Source of the DNA: Gordonia lacunae
GTDB lineage: Bacteria; Actinomycetota; Actinomycetes; Mycobacteriales; Mycobacteriaceae
Direction of reading: 5' to 3'
Assembly (NCBI RefSeq): GCF_002149015.1
Contig: NZ_NGFO01000013.1
Span: 88,679-152,678, forward strand
DNA: 64,000 bases
Positions 34,826 through 44,279 of the stretch are shown here, in pieces. The notes under the pieces were generated by a model. That model worked only from the letters and a program-made list of their open reading frames with translations. It was not told the origin of the DNA and searched no databases. How positions within the stretch are numbered: the first letter of the stretch is position 1; each line of letters begins with the position of its first letter. A program made the position numbers and the translations under genes.

Positions 34826-36538
34826 TCATAGAGCAGAAAGGGGCCGGCCCGCCAACTCGAGCACTTCGGCCGAACCGGCATCGACCGGCGGCTGGTGGGT
34901 CACGACGACGACGATGCGGTCGGGTCCGAACAGGTCGCGCTCGATCCCCAGGAGACGGCGCAGCAACCGGTCGGAATCCGCCTCGTCCAGGTGTTCGGTC
35001 GGTTCGTCGAGCAGGACGACCGGCGCCGGGTGGAGCAGAGCCCGGGCGAGGAGCAGCCGTCGGCGCTGCCCGCCGCTCAGCGCGTCGGCCCCGCCGGCGA
35101 GGACGGTGTCGAGCCCGTCGGGAAGTGTTGCGGCCCAGTTCTCGAGGCCGACGGCCACCAACGCGGTGCCGATCTCCTCGTCGGTGATGTCCCCGCGGGC
35201 GACGCGCAGATTCTCCCGGACCGTCGTCGAGAAGATGTGCGCCTCTTCGGCGAAATAACATGTCGCCGCGCGCAATTCGACAGTCGATAGGTCGGCATCG
35301 TCGACGGCGGTGACCTCCCCGCCCACCGGTGGCAACAACCCGGCGAGGGTGAGCAACAGGGTCGACTTCCCCACGCCGCTCGGGCCGGTGACGACCAGAC
35401 GCGAACCCGGGTGCAGGTCGAGGTCCACACCCGTTGCCGGGCCGAGTATCTCCCGGCTCCGGTGCCCCCAGCGCAGTCCCGTGGCGGCCAGGCGCACCGG
35501 GGAGCGGTGGATCTCGGCGTCGGTCACCTCGGCGACGCCGTCGGCACGCGCCCCGTCGACGAGCGCCATCACCCGGGCGGCACTCTGGCGGCTGCGCTCG
35601 ATCTGCAGCCCGGCCTCGGTGAGCGGTGCGGTGGACTCGAACGCCGACAGCGGGAGCAGGACGAGCACGCCGAGGATCATCGGTGTCAGTCCCTCCCCCG
35701 AGCTCACCCCGGCGAGGGAACCCGTGGTCCGCGAGGCCAACTCGATGGCGATCACACATGCCGCGAGGAGCGATGCCCCGAGCGCCAGCGGCGTCGCCGC
35801 TGCGGCGGACGCCTGCCACCGGACGCCGCGGTCGGTGGCGTCGAGGTGCCGGCGGTCGGCCGCGGCGGTCGCGGCCAGTGCACCGTGGCGTCGACGTGCG
35901 ACGACGAGCTCGGGCGCGTGCCACAGGGCGGTCGTGGCGGCCTCGGTCGCTTCGGCCGCAGCGTGCGCGCCGTCCCGGATCGCCCGGGCACCACCGCGCG
36001 CGGCGAGCCAGGGTGCCACGCCGCCGCTGACGACCAGCGCGAGCGCGAGCACGACGGCGGCGGGTACCGACACCAGGGCCATCACCACTACGGCCGCAAC
36101 CGATGTCGTCACACCGACGCCGATCGGGATCAGGCCACGGATGAGGGCGTTGCCGATCTCGTCGACGTCGTCCCCGGTCCGGTTGAGCAACTCGCCGCGG
36201 CGCAGCGTGACCGAGTAGCCCGGTGACCCCGAGGCCAGCGCCGCGTACACCCGCTGACGCGCTGTGGCCATGGCCGCCAGGGCGAGATCGTGGGTCGCCA
36301 GCCGTTCGAGGTAGCGGAACACCCCGCGCGAGATACCCAGTGCGCGAACCGCGGTGATCGCGACCGACAGATACAACACCGGCGGCATCTGCCAGGCGCG
36401 GGTGATCAGCCAGGCCGAGAGCGCCGCGAGGAACAACGCGGACAGCGCACCGCCGACGCCGAGGGCGAGCGCGGCAAGAGTGGGACGCAACCGCAGACCG
36501 AGGAACCCCAGGGCCCGGATCAACGGGTCACCGCGCAT
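34826..36538 (-). CDS. cydC: Thiol-exporting ABC transporter half, CydC
   Basis: 570 residues. A six-helix membrane domain (FLGLRLRPTLAALALGVGG onward) is fused to an ABC ATPase with Walker A GPSGVGKST, signature LSGGQRRRLLLARALL, Walker B PVVLLDEPTEHLD and the H-loop VVTHQPP. CydDC exports glutathione or cysteine, in actinobacteria presumably other thiols, and is needed to assemble cytochrome bd. It overlaps cydD by 11 bases. Last gene of cydABDC; the stop touches the single repeat copy. Confidence 0.93.
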   Translation of the reverse strand: MRGDPLIRALGFLGLRLRPTLAALALGVGGALSALFLAALSAWLITRAWQMPPVLYLSVAITAVRALGISRGVFRYLERLATHDLALAAMATARQRVYAALASGSPGYSVTLRRGELLNRTGDDVDEIGNALIRGLIPIGVGVTTSVAAVVVMALVSVPAAVVLALALVVSGGVAPWLAARGGARAIRDGAHAAAEATEAATTALWHAPELVVARRRHGALAATAAADRRHLDATDRGVRWQASAAAATPLALGASLLAACVIAIELASRTTGSLAGVSSGEGLTPMILGVLVLLPLSAFESTAPLTEAGLQIERSRQSAARVMALVDGARADGVAEVTDAEIHRSPVRLAATGLRWGHRSREILGPATGVDLDLHPGSRLVVTGPSGVGKSTLLLTLAGLLPPVGGEVTAVDDADLSTVELRAATCYFAEEAHIFSTTVRENLRVARGDITDEEIGTALVAVGLENWAATLPDGLDTVLAGGADALSGGQRRRLLLARALLHPAPVVLLDEPTEHLDEADSDRLLRRLLGIERDLFGPDRIVVVVTHQPPVDAGSAEVLELAGRPLSAL

Positions 36539-38252
36539 GATCCACCTCCGCGGCCCTGCCGGACGTCGTACTTGCGGCCGCCGGGAACTCGACCGTCCGG
36601 TCGGCGTACTCACGGGCGACGCCCCGGTGCGCGACCACGACGACCGTGTCCCCGGCACGAGCTCGGTCGCGGAGTGCGGTGAACACGGCGCGTTCGGACG
36701 CCTCGTCGAGATGGGCGGTCGGTTCGTCGAGGAGAAGAAGCGGTGCCGGTGAGGCGAGGACGCGGGTCAGTGCGAGGCGCTGCCGCTGTCCGGCGGACAG
36801 TCCGACGCCACCGGTTCCCAGCACCGTGTCGAGCCGCTCGGGCAATTCGATGACCAGGTCCGCGAAACCGGTTGCCGCCGCGGCCGACTCGAAGGTGTCG
36901 CGGCCCAAAGAACCGAACAGCTCCAGGTTCTCGGCGACCGTGCCCGGCACGACGACCGGCTGCTGGGGCAGCCAGGCGATCTGTTCGTGGAGGGCCGCCG
37001 GGTCGGCCTGGGCGACCGGTGTCGACCCGATCAGCACCGATCCCTCGTCCGGGGCGAGCAGACCCATGAGCGCCGCCAGCACCGTCGACTTGCCGGACCC
37101 GTTGGGCCCCGTGAACACCGTGAGCGAACCCGGCTCGATCGTCGCGCGAAGGCACTCCGGAGCCCACCCGTCGCGACCGTGGACCCCGACGTCGAGCACC
37201 GTGATCGGCTGCCCGGCAACGGTGACGCCCCGGCTCCCCGCGGCGGGGACCGCCGGGACCGACCCGGCGGCCACCGGCGCGATGAGCCCGAAGACCTGCT
37301 CTGCTGCGGTGAGACCGTCCGTCGAGTTGTGGAACTGCATCCCGACGCGGCGCAACGGAAGATACGCCTCCGGCGCCAGGATCAGCGCGAACACACCTGC
37401 GTACAGGGACATCTCGCCGTACACCAGTCGCAGTCCGATGCTCACTGCCACCAATGCGACGCAGAGCGTCGCGAGCAGCTCCAGCACGGCACCCGACAGG
37501 AACGCGACACGCAGCGAACTCATCGTGCTGCGGCGGTGCGCCTCGCCGAGCTCACCGACGCGCTGCGCCGGGGCACCGGCCCGGTTCAGGGCCCGCAACG
37601 TCGGCAACCCGGCGACGAGGTCGAGGAGTTGCGCGCTCAGCCGGCTCATCGTCGCCAGCTTGCGCGTGGTGCGATCGCGTGTCATCAGTCCGACCAGAAC
37701 CATGAACAGCGGGATGAGCGGCAGGGTGACGAGGATGATCAGCGCCGAGGGCCAGTCGGCGACTGCGATGACCACCGTGACGACCGGCGTCAGGATCACC
37801 GCGGCGACGAGGGCCGGTAGATAACCCGACAGGTACGGCCCGAGTGCGTCCAGTCCACGCAGGAGGACGGTGCTCGCATGTTCGCGGACCGAGGTCAGCG
37901 AGCGTGGCGAGGTGCGGGACGGATCGGTGAGGACGTCGAGGGCCTCGGCACGCAGTTCGGCGATGGCCCGCTCGGCGGCGCGGTGCGCGTACCGGTCGTG
38001 CCCATAGGCCATCGCCGCCCGCACCGCCAGGGCCGCGGCGAGCACGACCAGATGAACCGTCTGCGCGGCGAACGACCGCGCTCCGGGCGACACGATCAGT
38101 TCGGACACGATGGCGGCCACCATCGCCGCCACCACGATGATCGCGATCACCTCGGCCACCGCGAACGCCGCGGTGACCCCGATGTACCGGCGGGTCGTCG
38201 GCGAATACCGCAGCAGCCGCGGATCGAGCGGGGGCCGGGCGACGCGACTCAC
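36528..38252 (-). CDS. cydD: Thiol-exporting ABC transporter half, CydD
   Basis: 574 residues. The membrane domain includes MTRDRTTRKLATMSRLSAQLLDLVAGLPTLRALNRA, a diagnostic coupling segment of CydD. The ATPase has Walker A GPNGSGKST, signature GLSAGQRQRLALTRVL and Walker B PLLLLDEPTAHLD. It forms the heterodimer with CydC. GTG start overlaps the cydB stop by four bases. CydD and CydC are separate polypeptides here, whereas some mycobacterial annotations show fused or variant forms. Confidence 0.93.
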   Translation of the reverse strand: MSRVARPPLDPRLLRYSPTTRRYIGVTAAFAVAEVIAIIVVAAMVAAIVSELIVSPGARSFAAQTVHLVVLAAALAVRAAMAYGHDRYAHRAAERAIAELRAEALDVLTDPSRTSPRSLTSVREHASTVLLRGLDALGPYLSGYLPALVAAVILTPVVTVVIAVADWPSALIILVTLPLIPLFMVLVGLMTRDRTTRKLATMSRLSAQLLDLVAGLPTLRALNRAGAPAQRVGELGEAHRRSTMSSLRVAFLSGAVLELLATLCVALVAVSIGLRLVYGEMSLYAGVFALILAPEAYLPLRRVGMQFHNSTDGLTAAEQVFGLIAPVAAGSVPAVPAAGSRGVTVAGQPITVLDVGVHGRDGWAPECLRATIEPGSLTVFTGPNGSGKSTVLAALMGLLAPDEGSVLIGSTPVAQADPAALHEQIAWLPQQPVVVPGTVAENLELFGSLGRDTFESAAAATGFADLVIELPERLDTVLGTGGVGLSAGQRQRLALTRVLASPAPLLLLDEPTAHLDEASERAVFTALRDRARAGDTVVVVAHRGVAREYADRTVEFPAAASTTSGRAAEVDHAR

Positions 38253-39331
38253 TTGCTCGGGATTCGCAGCGACGGGACTCCGGCCGGGTCCGGGATGTGC
38301 GTGACCGACAGCCGCTTGCGGAACACCCAGTAGGTCCAGGCCTGGTAGCCCATCACCACCGGGGTGATGAGCACGGCCGCCCACGTCATGATCGTGAGTG
38401 TGTAGTCGCTCGACGCCGTGTTCTCGATGGTGAGGTTCCACTCCGGATTCAGGGTGGACGGGATCGCATTCGGGAACAGCACGGCGAACAGCGTGGCGAC
38501 CGTGCCCGCGATCGCGATGCAGGTGAACACGAATGCGTAACCCTCGCGGCGGATCTGGGTGGCGATCACCATTCCCACCGCGGCGACGGCGGCGATGAGC
38601 ACCGGAATCCAGGTCCAGGAGTTGCCGTACGCGAACTGGGTCCACAGCAGGAACACGGCGGCCACGATCAGTGTCGGCCAGGCCAGCCGGGCGGCATGGC
38701 GGGCCGAATCCTCCTGCAGCACACCGGAGGTCTTCAGCGAGATGAACACCGCGCCGTGGGTGAGGAAGGCGAGCAGGGTGGTCGCACCGCCGAGGAGCGC
38801 GTACGGGTTGAGGAGGTTGAAGAACCCGCCGGTGTACTGGGCATCGGCGTCGATCGGCAGCCCGCGCACGATGTTCGCGAACGCCACGCCCCACAGGATC
38901 GCCGGGATCCACGACCCCAGCCCGATCCCGATGTCGCACCACATGCGCCAGCGCGGATTGTTGATCTTGCCCCGCCACTCGATGGCGCAGACCCGCACGA
39001 TGAGCCCGACGAGGATGAGGAACAGCGGTAGGTAGAACGCACTGAACATGGTGGCGTACCACCCGCCGAACGCCGCGAACAGCGCGGCTCCCGCGGTGAT
39101 GAGCCACACCTCGTTTCCGTCCCAGACCGGGCCGATGGTGTTGAGGAGCGCGCGGCGCCGTTTGTCGGGGTCGGCCTCCGGATCGTCGGCGGCGACCTTG
39201 TCGTCGCCGCCGGTGTGGCTCGATCCGAGGATCGGCATCAGCATGCCCACACCGAAATCGAAGCCCTCCAGTACGAAATATCCGACGAACAGGAACGCTA
39301 TGACCAGGAACCAGACTTCTTCGAGACTCAT
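38249..39331 (-). CDS. cydB: Cytochrome bd quinol oxidase subunit II
   Basis: 360 residues with about nine membrane helices. The family N-terminus WFLVIAFLFVGYFVLEGFDFGVGML and the GPVWDGNEVWLI motif are intact, as is RVCAIEWRGK. CydB pairs with CydA to form the bd-type terminal oxidase used at low oxygen. ATG 39331 lies eight bases after GAGGAG; GTG 39337 is in frame but too close to it. Twelve bases separate it from cydA. Confidence 0.95.
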   Translation of the reverse strand: MSLEEVWFLVIAFLFVGYFVLEGFDFGVGMLMPILGSSHTGGDDKVAADDPEADPDKRRRALLNTIGPVWDGNEVWLITAGAALFAAFGGWYATMFSAFYLPLFLILVGLIVRVCAIEWRGKINNPRWRMWCDIGIGLGSWIPAILWGVAFANIVRGLPIDADAQYTGGFFNLLNPYALLGGATTLLAFLTHGAVFISLKTSGVLQEDSARHAARLAWPTLIVAAVFLLWTQFAYGNSWTWIPVLIAAVAAVGMVIATQIRREGYAFVFTCIAIAGTVATLFAVLFPNAIPSTLNPEWNLTIENTASSDYTLTIMTWAAVLITPVVMGYQAWTYWVFRKRLSVTHIPDPAGVPSLRIPSK

Positions 39332-39343
39332 GATCACGCTCCT

Positions 39344-40927
39344 CTAGTACGCGAACGAGAGCTGCTTGGGCTCATCGGATTCGGATTCGTCGTCGTCGGT
39401 GTGGCCTGGTGGTCGCGAATCGTGCGCGGCCGGGCCCTCGATGACGTAGCGCCGCTGCAACATGAACCACACGACGCCGAGTGCGCCGTAGAGCAGTGTG
39501 AACCCGATCAGCGTGACCAGTACGGTGCTCGCCGAATGGTTGGAGACACCGTTCTGCACCAGCATGCTGATCCGGAGCGGATCGAGATCGTCCTCCCAGT
39601 TGGGTGCGACGACCCACGGCTGGCGCCCCATCTCGGTGAAGATCCAGCCGGAACTGTTGGCCAGGAACGGCGTCGGGATCATCAGCAGGGCGATGACACC
39701 GAAGCGTCTGGATTCGACCACCCGCTTGCGTCGGGTGAACCACAGACCGCCCAGGGCCACGACCACCGAACCGAGGGCCCAGGTGATCATCGCCCGGAAA
39801 CCCCAGTAGGTCACGAAGAGGTTCGGTGCGAAATTCTGGTTGGCCGGGACGTTCGGCTGGCCGGCGAAGGCCTGGGTGTACTGCTCCTGCAGTTCCTCGA
39901 CGCCCTGCAGCGTCGAGTCGAAGTCGTGGTTCGCGAGGAACGACAACATCTTCGGGATCTCGATGACGTGTTCGATGTTGTCGCAGTTGTTCTGGCGCCC
40001 GATCGACAGGACCGAGAAGCCCGGGCCCGTCTCGGTCTCGCACAGCGACTCGGCGGACGCCATCTTCATCGGTTGCTGTTTGAACATGATCTGCGCCTGG
40101 AAGTCGCCGGTGATGAACAGTGCGACGCCGGAGACGATGGTCACCCACAGCGCGAATCTCGTGATCGGTCGCCAGAGGTCGCGGGCGTCCTTCTCGAGGT
40201 CTTCGGGTGTCGCGTCGATGTGACTCGGCGACGTGCTGTCCGGGATCTCACCGACGTCACCGGTCCCGGCGGCCTCGCGGATCTTCTTCGCGCGCCACGA
40301 GTTACGCGCCATCCACCAGATGCCGATCGCCGCCACGAAAGTGCCCGCGGTGAGGAACGCACCGGCGATCACATGCGGGAAGGCCGCGAGGGTCGTGTTG
40401 TTGGTGAGCACCGCGACGAAGTCGTTCATCGCGGGCCGGCCGCGCTCGTCGTCCCAGACGACGCCGACGGGGTGCTGCATCCACGAGTTCGCGGCGATGA
40501 TGAAGTAGGCCGAGGCGTTGACGCCGATGGCGGCCAACCAGATACACGCGAGGTGGACGCGGCGCGGCAACCGGTCCCAGCCGAAGATCCAGAGTCCGAT
40601 GAACGTGGACTCGAGGAAGAAGGCGACAAGACCTTCCAGAGCCAGCGGCGCGCCGAAGACGTCGGCGACGAACCGGCTGTACTCACTCCAGTTCATGCCG
40701 AACTGGAACTCCTGGACGATCCCGGTCGCGACACCGAGCGCGAAGTTGATGAGGAAGAGCTTCCCGAAGAACTTGGTGGCGCGCAGCCACTGCTCGTTGC
40801 CGGTGACATGCCAGACCGTCTGCATCACCGCGATCATCGGCGCGAGGCCGATGGTCAGCGGCACCAGGATGAAGTGGTAGACGGTCGTGATCCCGAATTG
40901 CCATCTGGAGACGTCCAGAGCGTCCAT
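39344..40927 (-). CDS. cydA: Cytochrome bd quinol oxidase subunit I
   Basis: 527 residues, nine-helix topology. WQFGITTVYHFILVPLTIG holds the haem b595 His near residue 18, a His in AAFPHVIAGAF is the b558 ligand, and TEMGRQPWVV carries the Met ligand and the GRQPW signature. The quinol loop is of the short type. It reduces O2 to water with menaquinol electrons without pumping protons. First gene of cydABDC. A 20-bp perfect palindrome lies 65-84 bases upstream of the ATG. Confidence 0.96.
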   Translation of the reverse strand: MDALDVSRWQFGITTVYHFILVPLTIGLAPMIAVMQTVWHVTGNEQWLRATKFFGKLFLINFALGVATGIVQEFQFGMNWSEYSRFVADVFGAPLALEGLVAFFLESTFIGLWIFGWDRLPRRVHLACIWLAAIGVNASAYFIIAANSWMQHPVGVVWDDERGRPAMNDFVAVLTNNTTLAAFPHVIAGAFLTAGTFVAAIGIWWMARNSWRAKKIREAAGTGDVGEIPDSTSPSHIDATPEDLEKDARDLWRPITRFALWVTIVSGVALFITGDFQAQIMFKQQPMKMASAESLCETETGPGFSVLSIGRQNNCDNIEHVIEIPKMLSFLANHDFDSTLQGVEELQEQYTQAFAGQPNVPANQNFAPNLFVTYWGFRAMITWALGSVVVALGGLWFTRRKRVVESRRFGVIALLMIPTPFLANSSGWIFTEMGRQPWVVAPNWEDDLDPLRISMLVQNGVSNHSASTVLVTLIGFTLLYGALGVVWFMLQRRYVIEGPAAHDSRPPGHTDDDESESDEPKQLSFAY

Positions 40928-40991
40928 ATCGCCTCGAATCGAGTTGCCGGCCCCCGGGCTGCGGGGGCAGGTCGAAACCTGCCGGGAACCT

Positions 40992-41011
40992 ACTACTACG
41001 AGTAGTAGTAA
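40992..41011. promoter_or_regulatory. Perfect 9-2-9 palindrome upstream of cydA
   Basis: TACTACTAC-GA-GTAGTAGTA, unusually A/T-rich for this window and placed where a repressor would cover the cydABDC promoter. The TACTAC/GTAGTA half-sites recall BlaI/CopY-type operators; it does not match the Rex consensus TTGTGAAnnnnTTCACAA. Regulator not identified. Confidence 0.6.
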
Positions 41012-41152
41012 GTCGTAGGCGCGACGTTACGCCTGGTCACCAGGCTTGGACAAGCGCCAAAGGTCCCGCTGACCGGCTTGCGGCGGTGTCTTCGGACTCA
41101 CCGCCTGCGGCATGTGCTCCAGGAGGGTGAGATCAGGTGCGAGTGACCGGGG

Positions 41153-42022
41153 TCAATTGTCGTCCACCGAGATGGCCCGATCGACCAGATCGGTGAATCT
41201 CGCCGCGTCGGGGGCGACCGGCATCACGTATCGGTTCAGATGGGTGACCCGGGCCGCGAGGGTCACACTGCTGACCAGCCAGACCGAGTCGGCCGCCACC
41301 AGGTCCTCGGGTCGCAGGACGTCGGTCTTGGTCGTCCAGCCCTCGCGCGCCGCAACGTCGAACACCGCACTCACGGTCGTCGATTCGAGGATTCCGATCT
41401 CGGTGGGCGGCGTCACCAGGGTGTCGGCGTAGGCGGCGACGACCGTGGACCGGGGCCCCTCGAGGACAGCGCCTTCGCTGCTGAGGAAGATCACGTCGTC
41501 ATAGCCCTCGGCAACCGCGTGCCGCAGTGCCGCCATGTTCGTCGCGTAGCTGAGGGTCTTGGCCCCGAGCAGCTGCCAGGGTGCCGAGGCGGCGAGGTCG
41601 ATCGAGAAGCCGCGGGCAAGGGTGACCACTCGCACGCCGTCCGCACGGGCCGCCGCCACCCGGTCGGGCACCGCGTCGACGGTGACATAGGCGGTCGGCG
41701 CCGAACCGTGTTCGCGCCCCCGGGTGTACACGAGGCGCAGCAGCGCCTCGCCGGCCGATCCGTGCTTCGACGTCCACGCCTGCGTCGCGGTCTCGATCAC
41801 CCCGCGCCACTCGTCGAGGTCGGGTGTCTCGAGCTCCATCGCAGCGGCGCTGCGAGCCAGACGCTCGAGATGCAGCTGGACGCATCGCGGCCGTCCGGCG
41901 CGCACGAGCAGGGTCTCGAAGATGCCGTCGCCGCGTACGGCCGCCAGATCGTCGGCATGGAGGAAGGGAGCGTCGGCATCGTGCTGGGTACCGTCGAGCG
42001 AGACAAGGATCGAATCCGCCAT
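41153..42022 (-). CDS. pabC: Aminodeoxychorismate lyase (PLP fold IV)
   Basis: 289 residues of the class IV aminotransferase fold. GDGIFETLLVRAG at the N-terminus, RLVYTRGRE, the PLP Lys in LLGAKTLSYATNMAAL, and FLSSEGAVLEGPRSTVV with a C-terminal ESTTVSAVFDVA block. Pyruvate elimination from 4-amino-4-deoxychorismate gives p-aminobenzoate for folate. Branched-chain or D-amino-acid aminotransferases share the fold, so PabC is preferred partly from its position (Rv0812 lies beside the ygfZ homologue Rv0811c). ATG start, 58 bases from the divergent ygfZ-like gene. Confidence 0.8.
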   Translation of the reverse strand: MADSILVSLDGTQHDADAPFLHADDLAAVRGDGIFETLLVRAGRPRCVQLHLERLARSAAAMELETPDLDEWRGVIETATQAWTSKHGSAGEALLRLVYTRGREHGSAPTAYVTVDAVPDRVAAARADGVRVVTLARGFSIDLAASAPWQLLGAKTLSYATNMAALRHAVAEGYDDVIFLSSEGAVLEGPRSTVVAAYADTLVTPPTEIGILESTTVSAVFDVAAREGWTTKTDVLRPEDLVAADSVWLVSSVTLAARVTHLNRYVMPVAPDAARFTDLVDRAISVDDN

Positions 42023-42080
42023 GGATAGAAGGCTGCCATGCGTCCCGGCCGTTCGCCGAATCGACCCGTAGAATCGACGC

Positions 42081-43265
42081 GTGAGCCGTTCACCCATCCT
42101 GACCAGGCATTCCGAGGGCGGGGCGGTGCCCGGTCCCGGAGACCTCCAATCCGCTGACACCGCGTGGCACTACGGCGATCCGCTCGGTGAGCAACGAGCC
42201 GCCGCCGGCGGTGTGATCATCGTCGACCGGTCCGACCGCGCCGTGATCGAGATCGCCGGCGACGAGCGTCTGACCTGGCTGCACACCATCACCAGCCAGC
42301 ACATCGCCGCCCTCCCCGACCGGTCGAGCGCCGAGAACCTCTCCCTCGACGCCAACGGCCGTGTCGAGGAGCATTTCGTGCTCACCGACATCGACGGTGT
42401 CACCTGGCTCGACACCGAGGGGTCCCGCGGCGAACCGCTGCTCGGCTTCCTCGGCAAGATGGTCTTCTGGGCCAAGGCCGAGCCCGCCGCGCGCCCCGAC
42501 ATGAAAGTCATCACACTCGTCGGACCGGGCGCGCTCGACGGACCGGTCGCCGACCTGCTGGAGATCGGCGCCGACACCGTCGTCTACCAGGCCGGCGGGC
42601 TGCCCGAGTCACACCACGAGGACGAGCCGCTCGGCTTCTGGCGGCGCATGCCCTCGCTCGGCGAGAACCGGGACCTTCCGGTCGTCGACCTGGTCGTGCC
42701 CGAGTACGTGCTGAATCGATGGTGGGACACCCTGACCGAGGCCGGCGCGCGGATGGCCGGCAGCTGGGCCTTCGAGGCCCTGCGCGTGGCGGCCCGCCGC
42801 CCCCGACTGGGCGCCGACACCGACGAGCGCACGATCCCGCACGAGGTCGACTGGATCGGTGGGCCCGACGAACTCGGCGCGGTCCATCTCGACAAGGGTT
42901 GCTACCGCGGCCAGGAGACCGTCGCCCGGGTGCACAACGTCGGCAAGTCACCCCGCCGGCTGGTCCTGCTGCACCTCGACGGCAGCAGTGACGAGCGCCC
43001 CGCGCCCGGTGACCCGGTGACGGCCGCCGGCCGCACCGTCGGCCGGCTGGGCACCGTCGTCGACCACCACGAGTGGGGTCCGATCGCACTCGCGCTCGTC
43101 AAGCGCAACGTCGGCGCCGACGTGGAGCTGACCGTGGGCGCCGAGTCCGCCGTGAGCGCCCGGATCGATCCGGACTCGATCCTCGAGGACGACCGGGTCC
43201 AGGCCGGACGCGCCGCCATCGAGCGCCTGCGCAGCGGCTCGACGGCTCCGGGACACACCAGTTGA
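42081..43265 (+). CDS. ygfZ: YgfZ/GcvT-like folate-binding protein
   Basis: 394 residues in the tetrahydrofolate-binding T-protein fold. The diagnostic KGCYRGQETVARVHN is present near residue 275, with the Cys needed in E. coli YgfZ, and WLHTITSQHIAALP at the N-terminus is typical. YgfZ helps maintain or repair iron-sulfur enzymes in a folate-dependent way. GTG start. The TGA lies within the TTG start of the MOSC gene, giving tight coupling. It matches M. tuberculosis Rv0811c in context. Confidence 0.9.
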   Translation: MSRSPILTRHSEGGAVPGPGDLQSADTAWHYGDPLGEQRAAAGGVIIVDRSDRAVIEIAGDERLTWLHTITSQHIAALPDRSSAENLSLDANGRVEEHFVLTDIDGVTWLDTEGSRGEPLLGFLGKMVFWAKAEPAARPDMKVITLVGPGALDGPVADLLEIGADTVVYQAGGLPESHHEDEPLGFWRRMPSLGENRDLPVVDLVVPEYVLNRWWDTLTEAGARMAGSWAFEALRVAARRPRLGADTDERTIPHEVDWIGGPDELGAVHLDKGCYRGQETVARVHNVGKSPRRLVLLHLDGSSDERPAPGDPVTAAGRTVGRLGTVVDHHEWGPIALALVKRNVGADVELTVGAESAVSARIDPDSILEDDRVQAGRAAIERLRSGSTAPGHTS

Positions 43266-43939
43266 ACGCGGGTGTGGTGCTGGCCGTGTGCACGGCCGGC
43301 GATGACGTCATCCTCGAGGGCATCGGCCGCTCCGCCATCGACAAGCGTCCGCGCCGCGGACGCCTCGCCGTCGACGAGCTCGGCCTCGTCGACGACCACG
43401 TGGGCAACAAGCGGCACCACGGCGGTGTCGATCAGGCCGTCTACGCCTACGCCGACGACGAGGCGCGCCGGTGGGCCGAAGAACTCGGACGTGAGCTTCC
43501 TTACGGATGGTTCGGCGAGAACCTGCGCATCGACGGGATGGCGGTGACCGACGCGCTGGTCGGCGAACGGTGGGAAGTGGGCACCGACGGGCTGGTCCTC
43601 GAGGTGACCATCCCCCGCGTCCCCTGCAAGACCTTCGCGGTATGGGCGGGCGAGCCGCGGTGGATGAAACGTTTTCTGGACCAGGCCGATTTCGGTACCT
43701 ACCTGCGAGTTGTCCAGAACGGCAGCGTGGCGCAGGGCGATCGGATCACCGTCGTCCACCGCCCCGACCACGGGGTGCGCTCACGCGACCTGCTCGCCGG
43801 CGGGGACGTCGAGGCGATCCGGTCCCTGCTCGCGCGAGACGATCTGCCGGCCAAAGTTCGTCGCGAGGCGACCAAGATGGTGAACAAGTCGGAAAGACGC
43901 GTCGGCGCGGCAACCCAGGGTGGACAACACAAATCCTAG
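43262..43939 (+). CDS. MOSC-domain protein (YiiM-like)
   Basis: 225 residues. A MOSC beta-barrel with VGNKRHHGGVDQAVYAYADDE, LPYGWFGENLRIDG, and the conserved reactive Cys in IPRVPCKTFAVW. MOSC proteins move sulfur or bind molybdenum cofactor, and YiiM/YuaD relatives detoxify N-hydroxylated bases with Mo cofactor. A 3-alpha-like helical tail follows the barrel. The TTG start overlaps the ygfZ-like stop (TTGA); GTG 43274 is the alternative. The two genes are co-translated. Confidence 0.85.
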   Translation: MNAGVVLAVCTAGDDVILEGIGRSAIDKRPRRGRLAVDELGLVDDHVGNKRHHGGVDQAVYAYADDEARRWAEELGRELPYGWFGENLRIDGMAVTDALVGERWEVGTDGLVLEVTIPRVPCKTFAVWAGEPRWMKRFLDQADFGTYLRVVQNGSVAQGDRITVVHRPDHGVRSRDLLAGGDVEAIRSLLARDDLPAKVRREATKMVNKSERRVGAATQGGQHKS

Positions 43940-43982
43940 AGGCGCGCTAGACTGGTCCGCACGACAGAATTACTTCAAGAGA

Positions 43983-44012
43983 ACGGGGCCGCCAATCGTT
44001 TGGCCGCCCCGT
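43983..44012 (+). terminator. Hairpin between MOSC gene and DUF3073 gene
   Basis: A 12-bp stem with one C-C mismatch (ACGGGGC and GCCAA paired with TTGGC and GCCCCGT), loop TCGT. It can end the ygfZ-MOSC transcript, or act as a leader structure of the DUF3073 gene that starts 22 bases later. No U tract follows. Confidence 0.5.
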
Positions 44013-44033
44013 CATTGTGCGAGGGGGTCCCAT

Positions 44034-44213
44034 ATGGGCCGCGGCCGGGCAAAGGCAAAGCAGACGAAGGTTGCACGTCAGCTGAAGTACTCCACTCCGA
44101 ACACCGATTTGGAAAGCTTGCAGCGCGAGCTTTCCGGGCAGGGCGATCCGGTTGTAGATCGACCGGATCCGGTGGACGACTGGGTGGACGAAGAGGAGTG
44201 GCGACGCGCTTGA
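44034..44213 (+). CDS. DUF3073 family small protein
   Basis: 59 residues. A strongly basic N-terminus (GRGRAKAKQTKVARQLKY) and an acidic C-terminus ending DDWVDEEEWRRA match the actinobacterial DUF3073 family (Rv0810c in M. tuberculosis), always a tiny protein next to purM. No known function; the charge split suggests RNA or ribosome contact, which is inference. ATG follows GAGGGGG. Three hairpins follow the stop. Confidence 0.9.
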   Translation: MGRGRAKAKQTKVARQLKYSTPNTDLESLQRELSGQGDPVVDRPDPVDDWVDEEEWRRA

Positions 44214-44226
44214 CGCGCACACTCCT

Positions 44227-44250
44227 CAGGCGTTGATCTCTCGACGCCTG
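44227..44250. terminator. Hairpin 1 after DUF3073 gene
   Basis: A 10-bp stem with one G-U pair (CAGGCGTTGA with TCGACGCCTG), loop TCTC, 13 bases after the DUF3073 stop. No U run follows. Confidence 0.65.
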
Positions 44251-44279
44251 GGATCACCCCACACACTCTCCGCATGAGC

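Noticed and set aside
40992..41011. Rex redox-sensor site at cydA
   Set aside because: The palindrome does not match the TTGTGAAnnnnTTCACAA consensus.
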